DNA of 64,000 nt from Rachicladosporium sp. CCFEE 5018 (taxonomy: Eukaryota > Ascomycota > Dothideomycetes > Cladosporiales > Cladosporiaceae), in NCBI GenBank assembly GCA_002077045.2, contig KZ111140.1, forward strand, positions 2,940,333 to 3,004,332. Reading direction: 5' to 3'. The position numbers were made by a program, and so were the translations under genes. Positions within the stretch are counted from its first letter, which is position 1, and each line of letters starts with the position of its first letter. This document shows positions 42,444 to 52,695 of the stretch, piece after piece. Below the pieces are notes generated by a model that did no database searches, was not told the origin of the DNA, and saw only the letters and a list, made by a program, of their open reading frames with translations.

Positions 42444-44240
42444 ATGCAGTACAACCACCAACAAATGGCCCAGGCGCCTTTCCTCTACTACACACCTGTA
42501 CACGGCGCAGAGAGCCGGCAACATGGCCACTTCGCACCGCACCCACATGGATACCCGACAGGTCCGGTACCATCGACACCTGAGCACATGGCTCCTTACG
42601 CTCAGCACTACCACCCACAACGGCCACTTTCTGCCGGCTCATACGTCCAGTGCATGCCTCAACAACAACGACCAGCATACATTTCGCATGCCATGCTCAC
42701 TCCGGATGCCTCGCCTCGAGCACACCACCAGAAGCCGACGATCATGCTTCAGCAAGATGCACCATTGATGCCATTGGACACCTCGAACAACTACTACCCA
42801 GCAACGCCAACGCTGTCCGCATCTGGCAGCTACAGCTCTTTGGACAGCTCGCCTGCGACAGCCGGCATCCTACAAACACCAATCAGCGGAGTGTTCTTCA
42901 GCCAGCCGATCATGACTGGCTTCCCAGCTGTCAAGGAGGGTTGCGAGGAGGAGGTGCTTACTGAGGTGCTCGCTGGCGGCGATTGGGCACGTCCAGGCTC
43001 GCCGCCAATGACTCCTGTCTTTCTACACCCGACGTCGGCTGCTTCGACCGAAGCTCACTACCACCTCACATCTAGCGCGGGCGTCCCGATCTCGCCTTCT
43101 CCTTCACCGATCCCGCGCTCTGTCGTCTCTGAGCACGATGTTTGCGACCCGAGAGATCTGACCGTTGGCAACAATGACTTCGCCAACCTCAGCACTCTCT
43201 ACACAGCCGAGGATGACGAGATCGTGGAAGTTCAGAAGCCCATCTACATGCCCACCGCGCAGCCAATGATCGCTTCGCCCATCGAGTTCCAATTCGATGG
43301 CCTGCCAACATTCCAGCCCGCGTTCGAGCTCGACTTCGAGGACGACTTCACCGGCTTTGTCCCCTATGCCGCACCAGACAACGTCCACTACAATGGGAAC
43401 AAGCGTCAGCGTCTTGAGATGGCACCAAGCATCGTAGAAGACGATGGCTTCTTCAGCGAGGAGAGCTACAGCGATGATGACCTCACAAGCGGTGGCTTCT
43501 CTCCTGCCACATCCCAGTTCTCGATCGTCGACAACTCTGAAGCTGCAGTCGTCAAGCCAAAGCGCAAGCACAGCAAGAAGCCCGTCGCACCCACCGACAT
43601 CTACCAAACCGCCGACTCCCAAGAAGCAGCCAACACTGAAGTCTCCACGGCTCCCAGCGAGAACTCGGAGGAGCCTTCAGAGTCCGTCGCCTCGACACCA
43701 GCCGGCTCATCCAGTGTCTCTCGCCGCGGCCGCAAGCAGTCACTCACCGACGACCCATCTAAGACCTTCGTCTGCACGCTCTGCTCTCGTCGCTTCCGCA
43801 GACAAGAACATCTCAAGCGCCACTACCGCTCGCTGCACACACACGACAAGCCCTTTGAGTGCACAGACTGCGGGAAGAAGTTCTCGCGCTCTGACAACCT
43901 GAGCCAGCACCAGCGCACACACGGTGCAGGCACGATGGTTATGGGTGTGCTGGGCGCTGAGGATGGCGTCTATCAGCAGCCGATTGAGAGTGTGAACGGA
44001 GGCGAGGCTGGTACGCTTCTGATGCCTAAGGTCGAGTCGCCTTATCATTCGCAACAAATGCAGCCGATGCCGCAACAGCAGCCATCGCGGTCACCGGATG
44101 CGGCGGAGATGGGCGCTATGCTCTTCGATGTCACGGCTGGTGTGCACGCCTCGTCTTCATCCTCTTCGAGTTCGTCGGGCAGCTACAGCGGCTCGGAATC
44201 GCCTAACAAGGATGCTAAGAAGCGGAAGCGGAACGACTGA
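42444..44240 (+). CDS. C2H2 zinc-finger factor, Msn2/Msn4/Seb1-like
   Basis: Single coding exon, 598 aa. Two adjacent C2H2 fingers at about residues 443-497 carry the Msn2-type signature: FVCTLCSRRFRRQEHLKRH in finger 1 and FECTDCGKKFSRSDNLSQH in finger 2, whose contact residues recognise the stress element AGGGG. The N-terminal part is rich in Gln, Pro and Ser with acidic stretches (FELDFEDDFTGF) like activation domains. A basic segment before the fingers and a KKRKR tail suggest nuclear import. Orthologues control general and osmotic stress responses. The leader is long and contains an intron. Confidence 0.85.
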   Translation: MQYNHQQMAQAPFLYYTPVHGAESRQHGHFAPHPHGYPTGPVPSTPEHMAPYAQHYHPQRPLSAGSYVQCMPQQQRPAYISHAMLTPDASPRAHHQKPTIMLQQDAPLMPLDTSNNYYPATPTLSASGSYSSLDSSPATAGILQTPISGVFFSQPIMTGFPAVKEGCEEEVLTEVLAGGDWARPGSPPMTPVFLHPTSAASTEAHYHLTSSAGVPISPSPSPIPRSVVSEHDVCDPRDLTVGNNDFANLSTLYTAEDDEIVEVQKPIYMPTAQPMIASPIEFQFDGLPTFQPAFELDFEDDFTGFVPYAAPDNVHYNGNKRQRLEMAPSIVEDDGFFSEESYSDDDLTSGGFSPATSQFSIVDNSEAAVVKPKRKHSKKPVAPTDIYQTADSQEAANTEVSTAPSENSEEPSESVASTPAGSSSVSRRGRKQSLTDDPSKTFVCTLCSRRFRRQEHLKRHYRSLHTHDKPFECTDCGKKFSRSDNLSQHQRTHGAGTMVMGVLGAEDGVYQQPIESVNGGEAGTLLMPKVESPYHSQQMQPMPQQQPSRSPDAAEMGAMLFDVTAGVHASSSSSSSSSGSYSGSESPNKDAKKRKRND

Positions 44241-45266
44241 GCTCTCGGGCTTCGCTATTTCCTTCCCTTCTCTTCACGGCTCTCCTTGCTTCGAAACGAT
44301 CTCCACGCCGTACACGCCGCTGAAGATCACCACGACGCTCACGGCTTAGACATCACGGCGATACCCACGGGACCCCGCAGACATCTTTACAGCTTCACCC
44401 GAACCTCACGGTTCACTGTCACCATCGGGCTAGTCCTGGTGGTTGACTCGTGCTATTCTTTCCTTTCGCTTGTACTATATTGACCAAACTGCTTTCATAC
44501 TTGTTGCGAAGCGCGATTGTTTTTGCCTTACTGGGGACCGGGTGCCGCTACGTTCGGCGTGTAAAGTAGAGACTTGGACTTGGGTATGGGTATCTCTTTT
44601 GTAGACTCTGGGAAACTTGGTGGGATCAGAAGCAGTGTGAATAGCCTTGGCTTTATCTGACCATCGCTGCGCTGGTCGTAGGTGATGGGAGAGGAGAGTG
44701 AGGGGTGTGTAGAATAGATGAACTCCTTGAATAGCTACTTCAGCTGCTTTATCACTCGTCTTCGATCTCACTTGACTGTCGAGAGTCCCTTTCACCAGCT
44801 ACAGATTGAGCTGCTCACCAACATCCATGCTCCTTCACTACTACTCACTGACCCGGGCTTCCTCACTCACTCTCCATCACTAGAAACCCTCAGTCGTACC
44901 CACATCATTCGTGCACGATCACTAGTCGCTCGTCACTGAACGCTCATCACTGGACACTCAGAACTCGTCACTTCTCCTTTCGCCCCTCGTTGACAGACGC
45001 TATGTGTTCATCAACCAGCCTCCACTACGCCCTCTTCATCACTCGACTAGCATCACAGACTCTTCGCCAAATCTTCATCATCAGCTGAAACGCACCCCGT
45101 GACCGAGTGACCGCTCGTCGCGAAGCGATGAGTGATGTGTGTGGCCTTAAAGGGCATCTCATATCGTTTCATGATCATACGCCCACGCTGATGCTTGATA
45201 ATGCTACAATCATGATACCGCCCTCCATTCGTGACTCCGCCATGCTTATCGCCCCAAGACATTCGT
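44241..45266. other. Intergenic region, no supported gene
   Basis: About 1 kb between the ends of two convergent genes. It probably holds both 3' UTRs. The part at 44810-45060 is rich in loosely repeated CTCAC/CACTC-type words but is not a clean repeat. No RNA gene recognised. Confidence 0.45.
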
Positions 45267-46820
45267 TCACCTCTTCCCAAATCCCAGAAACTTCTTCATC
45301 CGCTCCTCGCTCATGCCTTTGCCCTTCTCCTTCTTCGGCGCCTCGGGCTTCACCTCCCCATCCTTGCTCTCCGCTGCCACAGCTTCGGTCTCCGGTAAGT
45401 CGACTTTGAGCTCTTGAGCTCGACTCCGCAACTCCTCTCTAAGCACAGGTCCCGTTCGAATTTCGGCAGACACGTCAGCTTTCCACGCGAAGAGCACGAG
45501 GACCTTGCCACGTAACCCGAGCCCGCGGACGAGAGTCGTTTGTTCGGCGTCTGGCAGGAGCGCTTGGCCTTTGTCGCCGAGGTAGCGGAGCTCGAATCCT
45601 GCGTCGCTGTGGTGTAGCGTACTTCGTACTTTGGCGTAGACTTCTGCCGCCGTAGCCGACGCCGGAAACTCGGTCTCCACCATACTCTGATCCGGATACC
45701 GCACCCGTATCGTCACGCTCCTCACCGCGGATAGCTTCGCCGCTTTCTCGGAGGCTAGTGCGTCTAGTTCTTTGTCCGAGAGGAGACGGGTGTTGCGGGA
45801 AGAGCGCTCGAGGGCTGCTTGGTGGGCTTTCGCGTGTGCGATTGTGGGATCGTAGATGGAGGGATCGGGTTGGTGGAGGGCGGCTGCGGGGGTGGGGGAG
45901 GAGGGTGGGAGGAAGACTGAGAGGCCGTCGGCGGGTTGGGAGGAGGGTGGTGGAGGGTCTATGGGTGCTGGGCTTGTGGGTGGTTCCTCTGAGGGCTGTC
46001 CAGGGTCGGGCTGAGGTGCTTGTGGTAGGTCCGAGGCGGTCTCGAGGTCGCCGTTGGTGTCTGGTGTCGGCTGCACGCCCTGCATGCTGTCTTCACTGAC
46101 TATCGGCGCTTGAAGCACATTCTCGTTCAGCTCTTTCTCGTCGCGCACAATCTTCTCCTCAGTCTTCGGCACATCTTTTGCCTCCCCATTTACTTCACCT
46201 TCTGCCCCTTCCTGCTTAGCAAAGAACTCCGTAATCTCCCCCATCGCAATCTCAATCGGCACATCACTCATTTTCCACCCCAGTCTCAGCATACAACTCC
46301 CCCCATTCAGCCCCAACTGCGCCAACGTCTTCTGCAACTCCCCAAACCCATCCAGCGTCCGCCCCATAACATTCACATACGGCGCCTCATAAAGCAGCCT
46401 CCCCGCTCCGGAATCGCCAGAAGGCTTCCCTCGCTGCGTCAGATTCAACTTCTTCCCTCCTCCCGCTACACCCTCCTCGAATTTCCGCAGCACAAGCCAG
46501 AGTGATGTCGTGCTAGGGAACTTGTCGCTTAGTCGCCCGCCGCCTTCGGACTCGGGGAGCGAGAGCGCGACGTTCACTACGCTTGGAGAGCGGGATGCTT
46601 GGACTAGCTGGAGTTTCGCGCCCGCGCTCAGGCCTGAGAGACGGAAGGGTTGGGAGAGATCGAGGGGTTTGCCGGCTTGGGTTTTGAGGGTGTAGGATTC
46701 GGGGTTTAGCTTCTTGCTTTTGCAGACGTCGTCTAGGACTTCGCGGAGGTATTTGCCAGGTGTGACTTTGATGAGGGTGCGTTTGAAGGCTGCGTCGACT
46801 ATGTAGATTGAAGAGGCCAT
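45267..46820 (-). CDS. TUG/ASPL-type UBX domain protein (Ubx4-like)
   Basis: Single exon, 517 aa. The N-terminus is a TUG-type ubiquitin-like domain (residues about 4-77, with FKRTLIKVTPGKYLREVLDDVC), followed by a second UBL-like segment (about 80-205), a Pro/Ser-rich linker (about 270-310) and a C-terminal UBX-like domain (about 370-455; TIRVRYPDQSMVETEFPASA). Family members bind the AAA ATPase Cdc48/p97; yeast Ubx4 acts in ER-associated degradation. The start codon lies only 4 nt after the stop of a small upstream ORF on the same strand. Confidence 0.82.
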   Translation of the reverse strand: MASSIYIVDAAFKRTLIKVTPGKYLREVLDDVCKSKKLNPESYTLKTQAGKPLDLSQPFRLSGLSAGAKLQLVQASRSPSVVNVALSLPESEGGGRLSDKFPSTTSLWLVLRKFEEGVAGGGKKLNLTQRGKPSGDSGAGRLLYEAPYVNVMGRTLDGFGELQKTLAQLGLNGGSCMLRLGWKMSDVPIEIAMGEITEFFAKQEGAEGEVNGEAKDVPKTEEKIVRDEKELNENVLQAPIVSEDSMQGVQPTPDTNGDLETASDLPQAPQPDPGQPSEEPPTSPAPIDPPPPSSQPADGLSVFLPPSSPTPAAALHQPDPSIYDPTIAHAKAHQAALERSSRNTRLLSDKELDALASEKAAKLSAVRSVTIRVRYPDQSMVETEFPASATAAEVYAKVRSTLHHSDAGFELRYLGDKGQALLPDAEQTTLVRGLGLRGKVLVLFAWKADVSAEIRTGPVLREELRSRAQELKVDLPETEAVAAESKDGEVKPEAPKKEKGKGMSEERMKKFLGFGKR

Positions 46821-46824
46821 GCTC

Positions 46825-47070
46825 TCAGCTTTGAGTATCTGGTCGCGCTGCTGGAGCCGTTTGCGCTGCTTGTCTCCTTCTCAACAGCTCCGCCTGTGCG
46901 TCTTCGATTGCTTGACGGCGGGAGGCTTCGAGGGAGAGGCGGCGGAGGTAGGTGTAGAGGCGACGGAAGTTTTTGTAGACACCGGGGGCGATGAAGAGGT
47001 AGCTGAGGGTTACGACGATGATGCGTTCGGAGCGGGTGAGAGCCAGGCCGGTGAGGTCGCGAGGAGTCAT
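46825..47070 (-). CDS. Small single-pass membrane protein, unrecognised
   Basis: 81 codons, single exon. A hydrophobic helix (about residues 18-34, VVTLSYLFIAPGVYKNF) follows a short polar N-terminus; the C-terminal half is a basic and then Ala/Gln-rich helix. Its stop is 4 nt from the ATG of the UBX gene. Codon use is like that of its neighbours, and the regular helix pattern supports a real gene, but I cannot name it. It might be a mitochondrial or ER small subunit. Confidence 0.55.
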   Translation of the reverse strand: MTPRDLTGLALTRSERIIVVTLSYLFIAPGVYKNFRRLYTYLRRLSLEASRRQAIEDAQAELLRRRQAAQTAPAARPDTQS

Positions 47071-47322
47071 GGAGATCTTGTCAATATGTAAGAGGTAGTG
47101 TTGCTAGTAGATCATGTACAGGAAGCTACATCATCGCTGCCGCCTTCCTTCCCCGCTGACAAACATATGTGAAGTCCCCTGCCCCGCCACAACACATCAC
47201 TCCCCACTGTCAACACTGCATCTAGCAACAAACACTACCGACTCTCTGGCCCACGACAAACCTTGGAGAATATAGGGACTCTTCCAACTATCCTGGATCA
47301 ATCTCTTTAGCGACCGCCCACA

Positions 47323-48330
47323 ATGACCCACCCAACCTCCATAACCTCCCCCACCCACCTCTCCTCCCTCCTCACCAGCTCCCGCATCCTAATAGCAGAC
47401 TTCACAGCCACCTGGTGCGGGCCCTGCAAAACCATCAAACCCCTCTACGACGCCCTCTCAACGCAGCTCTCCCGCCCAAATCAAATAACTTTCGTCACGA
47501 TAGATGTAGACGCCCAGAAAGAGATCGCTTCCACTTACAACGTGACGGCGATGCCGACGTTTGTGATTTTCAAAGCGGGACGGGAGACGAAGAGGATAAG
47601 GGGTGCGGATGTGAGAGCGTTGGATAAGGCTGTGAGGGAGCTGGCAGAGGAGGCGAAAGGGATGAGTGCAGCCGGGGCTGGGGAGGGGAGTGCAGTGGGA
47701 GGGGAGGTGTTGGGAGGGGATGGATGGCTAGGCGCAGCATTACCGCGAGGCTACACAGACGTGACTTCCCAAGTTGACGTGCGGAGTTTGGATTTTCTGA
47801 ACTTGTCCAGCGAAGCGGGCGACAGCAGGGCGATATTCGCGACTTCCAGACCTGTTTCGCTGGGTAAAGGGAAGAGACCAGCATCGGACAGTAAGAAAGA
47901 CTGGATCGAAAGCGACACGGACGAGCAGCTTATGCTGTATATGCCCTTCCAAAGCACCATGAAACTGCACTCCCTCCACATCACCTCATTACCCTCTCCA
48001 TCAGAAGACGACGACGCACCCTCCCGACCGAAGACGCTCCAACTCTACACCAACCGCTCGCACGTCCTGGGCTTCGACGAAGCCGAAGACGCCCCAGTGA
48101 CCCAACGCATCGAACTCGAAGACGATTCCTGGGATGCCGAGACCGGCACGGCGAAAATCGAGCTGCGGTTTGTCAAGTTCCAGAACATAAGCAGTTTAGT
48201 GGTGTTTGTCGTTGAGAGCGAGGGAGAGGGGGAGAAGACGAGGATTGATCGGATAAGGCTTGTGGGCGAGAGTGGGGAGAAGAAGAGTATGGGCAAGTTG
48301 GAGAAGATTGGGAGTGAGGGTGGGGAGTGA
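47323..48330 (+). CDS. Thioredoxin-PITH protein (TXNL1-like)
   Basis: Single exon, 335 aa. Residues 1-110 form a thioredoxin domain with the active site WCGPC (Cys32, Cys35) and the cis-Pro in AMPTF. After a Gly/Ala-rich linker a PITH domain follows (about 145-320), with the motifs DEQLMLYMPFQSTMKLHSL and LRFVKFQNISSLVVFV. Mammalian TXNL1 binds the 26S proteasome, and this fungal form probably does the same in the cytosol or nucleus. Confidence 0.9.
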   Translation: MTHPTSITSPTHLSSLLTSSRILIADFTATWCGPCKTIKPLYDALSTQLSRPNQITFVTIDVDAQKEIASTYNVTAMPTFVIFKAGRETKRIRGADVRALDKAVRELAEEAKGMSAAGAGEGSAVGGEVLGGDGWLGAALPRGYTDVTSQVDVRSLDFLNLSSEAGDSRAIFATSRPVSLGKGKRPASDSKKDWIESDTDEQLMLYMPFQSTMKLHSLHITSLPSPSEDDDAPSRPKTLQLYTNRSHVLGFDEAEDAPVTQRIELEDDSWDAETGTAKIELRFVKFQNISSLVVFVVESEGEGEKTRIDRIRLVGESGEKKSMGKLEKIGSEGGE

Positions 48331-48685
48331 AGAGACTGTGCTGTTGCGAAAATTCGCGCTACGACGCAGAGCGTTACAGTTATCCGAGACTGATACTCAC
48401 GATGTCCGTCACATCAACGTCGGTGCTGCGAGACGGTGGAAGTAAAAGCATGCTCATACACATGGGGCGATAGATGAATGGCGGCGAGGAAGGTATCGCA
48501 TACATCAGGCCTAGCTATGCAGCCTTTTGACTGCCAATGATGTGTTCGGCCATTGCCGAAGAGCCTTGAGCGCCGCACCCGTTCCCTTATCAGTACTGAT
48601 CGTGCGTGTGCTTTGTCGTAGTAGCAAGTCATGCAGTAACACACTCCCTCTCCTCTTCCACCTCATGACACCATCTCCCCTCGAT
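48331..48685. other. Intergenic region between convergent genes
   Basis: About 355 nt, presumably the two 3' UTRs. Nothing else recognised. Confidence 0.45.
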
Positions 48686-49164
48686 CTAGTGTCCCGCCCT
48701 CCTGCTCTCCGCAATAACCTTGGTCATCTCATCCACCTTTCTCTTCGCACGGCCGAATGTGCCGAGCCTGTTCTTCGCCAGCTTACGCGCGCGCTTGTCC
48801 TTGCTGTTGCGTAGCAACTCGATCACACGGCGCTCATATGGTGCGAGGCTGTTGTTGCAATAATAAGTATGTGGACTGAGTAGGTTGGGTTAGGTGGGGA
48901 TGAAATGTACCCTGAAACTTCCTTGACGACTTCGCGGACAAAGGCTGTGCGCTTGCTCAGGTGGCCTTTGGTGCGGGAGACTTTTGGCTTGGGCTGGTGG
49001 GGGGTGACTTTCTGTTGTTGGTATTAGTATTGGTCCAGAGCATCGTACTGCCGTTGGTCGCAGGTGGGGTGTCGAGGCGGCGGTATTCAATGAAGAGGTT
49101 AACGTACATGGCCCTTGTTCAGTCCGATGGCAATGCCGGACCTCTGCTTGACTTCCTTCGGCAT
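48686..49164 (-). CDS. RPL36: Large-subunit ribosomal protein eL36
   Basis: Three exons (49108-49164, 48911-49011 and 48686-48848) give 106 aa, the family's normal size. It starts MPKEVKQRSGIAIGLNKGH and contains SRTKGHLSKRTAFVREVVKEV and the hallmark APYERRVIELLRNSKDKRA, and ends in a basic helix with ESRRAGH. Introns of 96 and 62 nt early in the gene are usual for fungal ribosomal protein genes. It is a structural protein of the 60S subunit. Confidence 0.95.
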
Positions 49165-49995
49165 CCTGGCGGTCGATGTTGGATGTGACAATCCGGTGTG
49201 CCGCTTCTCTGCAAAGTGAGGTGGAGTGGACGTTCAAAGTGTGCGCCGATTTGCGATGCCAAGCCCGTCTGTTGACTTGGGGCCTGAAAGCCTCAGGCAG
49301 GAAACTCTCGAATCATGGAAGGAACATCTGACGAAGATTACAATCTACGATCTCACTACATGTAGATACGCTGACAGTGGTACGAGGTATACACTCTAGA
49401 AAAAGTTCGCTTCGACTTGTTCGCAGTCTTTCTCTTCTCCCTATACCAGCGCGGTCCGCTATGAAATCGCCTGGCGACAATCATGACACAGCGACTCACG
49501 TGCTCCAACAGCAAGATCTCCACGCCACCCGCAAAACCCGTACCGCAAACACCTCCCATTCGAAAGGAACCCACATTCTCCATCTCAACTCTTATCATCA
49601 ACATGCTGAAGAAGCAATGAGCTTCATGACTAGTTCTATTAAGATTGACGTCAAGACATGAGACGTGCACAATCCGCTGACCAAGGCGAAGATCGAGCAT
49701 CCGCTGGCCTCCGCGGCAAAGTCAAATTGCCTCTCGCGATGTGACGTAAGGCGCGCTGTGGATGGCGATGTGATGGACTCCATTGAGAAAACGAATTGCC
49801 CCAACGGTGGGAAGTGACTAAGGCTTTCTTTTACTACTCGTGTTGCATCTCTCGATTATTTACACATCTCTTGATATCTAGAAGTGCAGCGCAGCCACTG
49901 AGCGTGGAAGTCGACAAGCTGCGAGCAGAAAACAAACACGACCTCACGTTTGCGCCAACCAGCCTCTAGGGCCACATCCAACCTCGCTGAACACA
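49165..49995. other. Divergent intergenic region
   Basis: About 830 nt between the eL36 ATG and the Sfk1-like ATG. It should hold both promoters. I see no ORF worth calling. Confidence 0.45.
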
Positions 49996-51019
49996 ATGTT
50001 CGGCCTCTCATACTGGTTCCTTCCAGCATTCGCTGGCTGCTGTTGGCTAGGTGCGAAGCTCAATCCTCACCTACCACCCCACTAGATCTAACACACCCCA
50101 GGTACCCTCCTCGGCCTCCTCATCAACTGGGTAGCCACCGGCCGCCCTCAATACGCCTGGACTGGCGCCGGCCAAACAGTCCCTTACATCTCCGACATCG
50201 CCGCTTCAAAATGGGGCTACCCGCTCTTCATAGCCGGCTCAGCGACAACAGTAGTCGTCTTCAACATCTCCTTCGTCGCCGAGCGATGGCTACGACACAA
50301 CGCGCGCCTCGCAAAAAACTACCGCACCTCTGAGAAAATCCTCTCGGGCTTCGCCATAGCATTCGCGATCATTGGAGGCATTGCGCTGATCTTACTGACG
50401 GTCTTCGACACGCGGAGACATCATAACATCCACATTACGTGTCTGTTTATCTTCATGTACGTCTCCGCCTTCCCCTCTCCCCAAGCCCACCTCAATCAAT
50501 CCTAACATTCCCCCCAGTGCCGGCTACATCATCTCCGCCGTCTTCATCTGCGCCGAATATCAACGCCTCGGCGTCCTCTACCGCGAACACCGCATCCTGC
50601 GCTCCTCCTTCTGGCTTAAACTAGCCTTCATCTTCATCGAGCTAGCCCTCGCCATAGCCTTCGGCGTCCTCCAACGGGGTCGCGTCGGCCGCGCCCTGAA
50701 CCCTTCCGCTTACGTCGAATGGATCATCAGCTTGATATACATTTTCTACGTCTGGTCATTTATCATCGACTTCTTGCCTGCGACGCAGACGCGGCATCGC
50801 GAGGATCGGTTCGGATTGCCTGGGCCGTTGAGGGCGAGGGAGGAGGAGGGCGAGATGAGGATGCAGGAGCAGCAGGGGGGGAATAATCTTGGAGGGCCGG
50901 TGTATACTGGTGGAGCATGGAATGAGCGGGGCAGCCAAGGTAGCGAAGTGCCTATGTACGGGCAGGCTGGCTACAGGGGGACGGCTGGGGAGGTGGTATC
51001 GCCTTCGAGGAATTTCTGA
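49996..51019 (+). CDS. SFK1: Frag1/DRAM/Sfk1 family membrane protein
   Basis: Three exons (49996-50050, 50102-50456 and 50518-51019) give 303 aa. Six hydrophobic segments are visible, starting with the first helix FGLSYWFLPAFAGCCWLG, then the conserved extracytosolic loop VPYISDIAASKWGYPLF, and the last helix VEWIISLIYIFYVWSFIIDF followed by LPATQT and a Gly/Glu-rich cytosolic tail. The SDIAAS block is the family hallmark. Yeast Sfk1 supports plasma-membrane phosphatidylinositol 4-kinase signalling and lipid asymmetry. It is convergent with the proteasome gene. Confidence 0.85.
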
Positions 51020-51360
51020 TGGGATGATGCGAGAGATTGAAGATCTGATGTATGGGAGAATTGCTGCGATCTAGCGTTCAACACACGGCGTTGGGGCAGC
51101 GAATTTGGATGGTAGCTATGTGTAGCTTTTAGTGTATGATATCCAGCCATGTCTATGACCGCACTGCGTGTAGCTCACAACAGGGTCATCTCCTTAGACT
51201 GCTGATGGCCGGAGATGATTGTGCAGTGGCGTCTCCAGCACCGTAGGTCTCCGCCTGATGCCTCCAGCCATCTCACACACCACCATCGTACATCATTCCC
51301 TTTCACGAACTCCAACCCCAGCCGGGCTCAGCTCGCCTCCTGCCCTCGCAGTCCTCCCGC
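51020..51360. other. Intergenic region between convergent genes
   Basis: 341 nt, probably the two 3' UTRs. No other feature seen. Confidence 0.45.
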
Positions 51361-52258
51361 TCAATCCTTCTTCAGCTCCACATACGTCTCCTTGATCCCC
51401 TCCTTCCCAATAACCATAATCTGCAGCCCATCCCCAACCTCAATATGCCTCTCAACCGCACTCGTAAACGCATCCCTCACAAGCCCCATAACCTCCCCCT
51501 CCCCCATATCCTTCTCCCCCCGCTTCCTCTCCTCCATAACCCTGCTAGTCCCCTCCCCAACGCCACTCCCCGGGATGTACTGGTTCTTGAAATTCACCTG
51601 GTTATCCAGGAAAGGCATTATGAGACTGGCAGCGGCGCCCGCGGCGCGGCATTGCTCGCGCTCGTACGAGCCGACGGGGTCGTAGGAGTATAAGGCGCCG
51701 ACGCCGTGTTCGTCGAGGCCGCCGAGGATGGCGTGTACGTAGTAGGGGAAGAAGCGTTTGTTATATAACACATGGCTCAACCGCGCCGCGCACGCTGATA
51801 CCGACATCTCCTTGCCGTGCTGGTACTTGTACATTTTCACAATGAGATCGAGGCGTTCTGCAAGCGCTTTGCCGTCTGCCGCGAAACCGACGACGGAGAG
51901 GACCAACTTTGAGGATTTGTTGGTGGGTCCGAAACCGCCTATGCGGAAGAGCTTCGGGGCGTAGCGGGTGTTTATGTTGTAGCCGCTTGTGCTGCGGGTG
52001 TCACCTGCGAGGATGCAGAAGGAGGGGCCGGTTATGCCGAGGGTGGAGCCGCCGTTGTCTGTGTATCTGAGGGAGGGAGGGATGTCAGCATTGAGCCTGC
52101 GATGGAGGACGTTTGGAGATGGGCAGTTCCATGAAAGTGAGAGGTGCGGGGACGTACGGGTAGAATGAATGTTGCTTTGGCTCGCCGGAGACTGCTTGCG
52201 GGGCGAAGGAGTAGCCCATGTTCTCTGAGGGCATGGGGACGTGGAACATGGACGCCAT
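51361..52258 (-). CDS. PRE7: 20S proteasome subunit beta6
   Basis: Two exons (52158-52258 and 51361-52066; 91-nt intron) give 268 aa. The start is the Met of MASMFHVPMPSEN; a longer open frame upstream has no better support. The proteasome beta fold is evident: YTDNGGSTLGITG at the first strand, CILAGDTRSTSGYNINTR, GFAADGKALAERL, then PYYVHAILGGLDEHGVGALYSYDPVGS. Beta6 is one of the non-catalytic beta subunits of the core particle. Confidence 0.92.
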
Positions 52259-52695
52259 TGTGGCGGAGTGGAGGGAAGGTGTGGTGTGCGATGCGCTACG
52301 TCTGAATCGCAGAGGAGTCCTCGGCTGGTTCAAGAAGTGGTGTATGAGGGTTCGAGAGGTGGGGAGGGGGAGGAATATGGGGTTGATGATGTTTAGATGC
52401 TGTGCTGCTGCAGCCAGCAAGTGAGGCTCCAAACGTGACGCGAGCTTCGAAGCTGCGGGTGCACGGACCACGTGCTTTCAGGCATGATCATCAGGAGCAT
52501 CGAGCAAGGTGAATTTCCAGGCATGAGATATGAGCAGACTAGGTAGACCGATTCCTGGTGATCAGGTACGCTGCTCGTTGTTCCTTTGTACCCTCATCTC
52601 CCTATCATCATGACCAAGAAACGCCCCCTCATGCCCCATCATCACGCTATGCATACCCTCAATCTCATACCATCATAGTCATACTCATATCCACA
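52259..52695. other. Intergenic region
   Basis: 437 nt between the proteasome gene start and the end of the next minus-strand gene. It holds the PRE7 promoter. No ORF supported. Confidence 0.45.
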
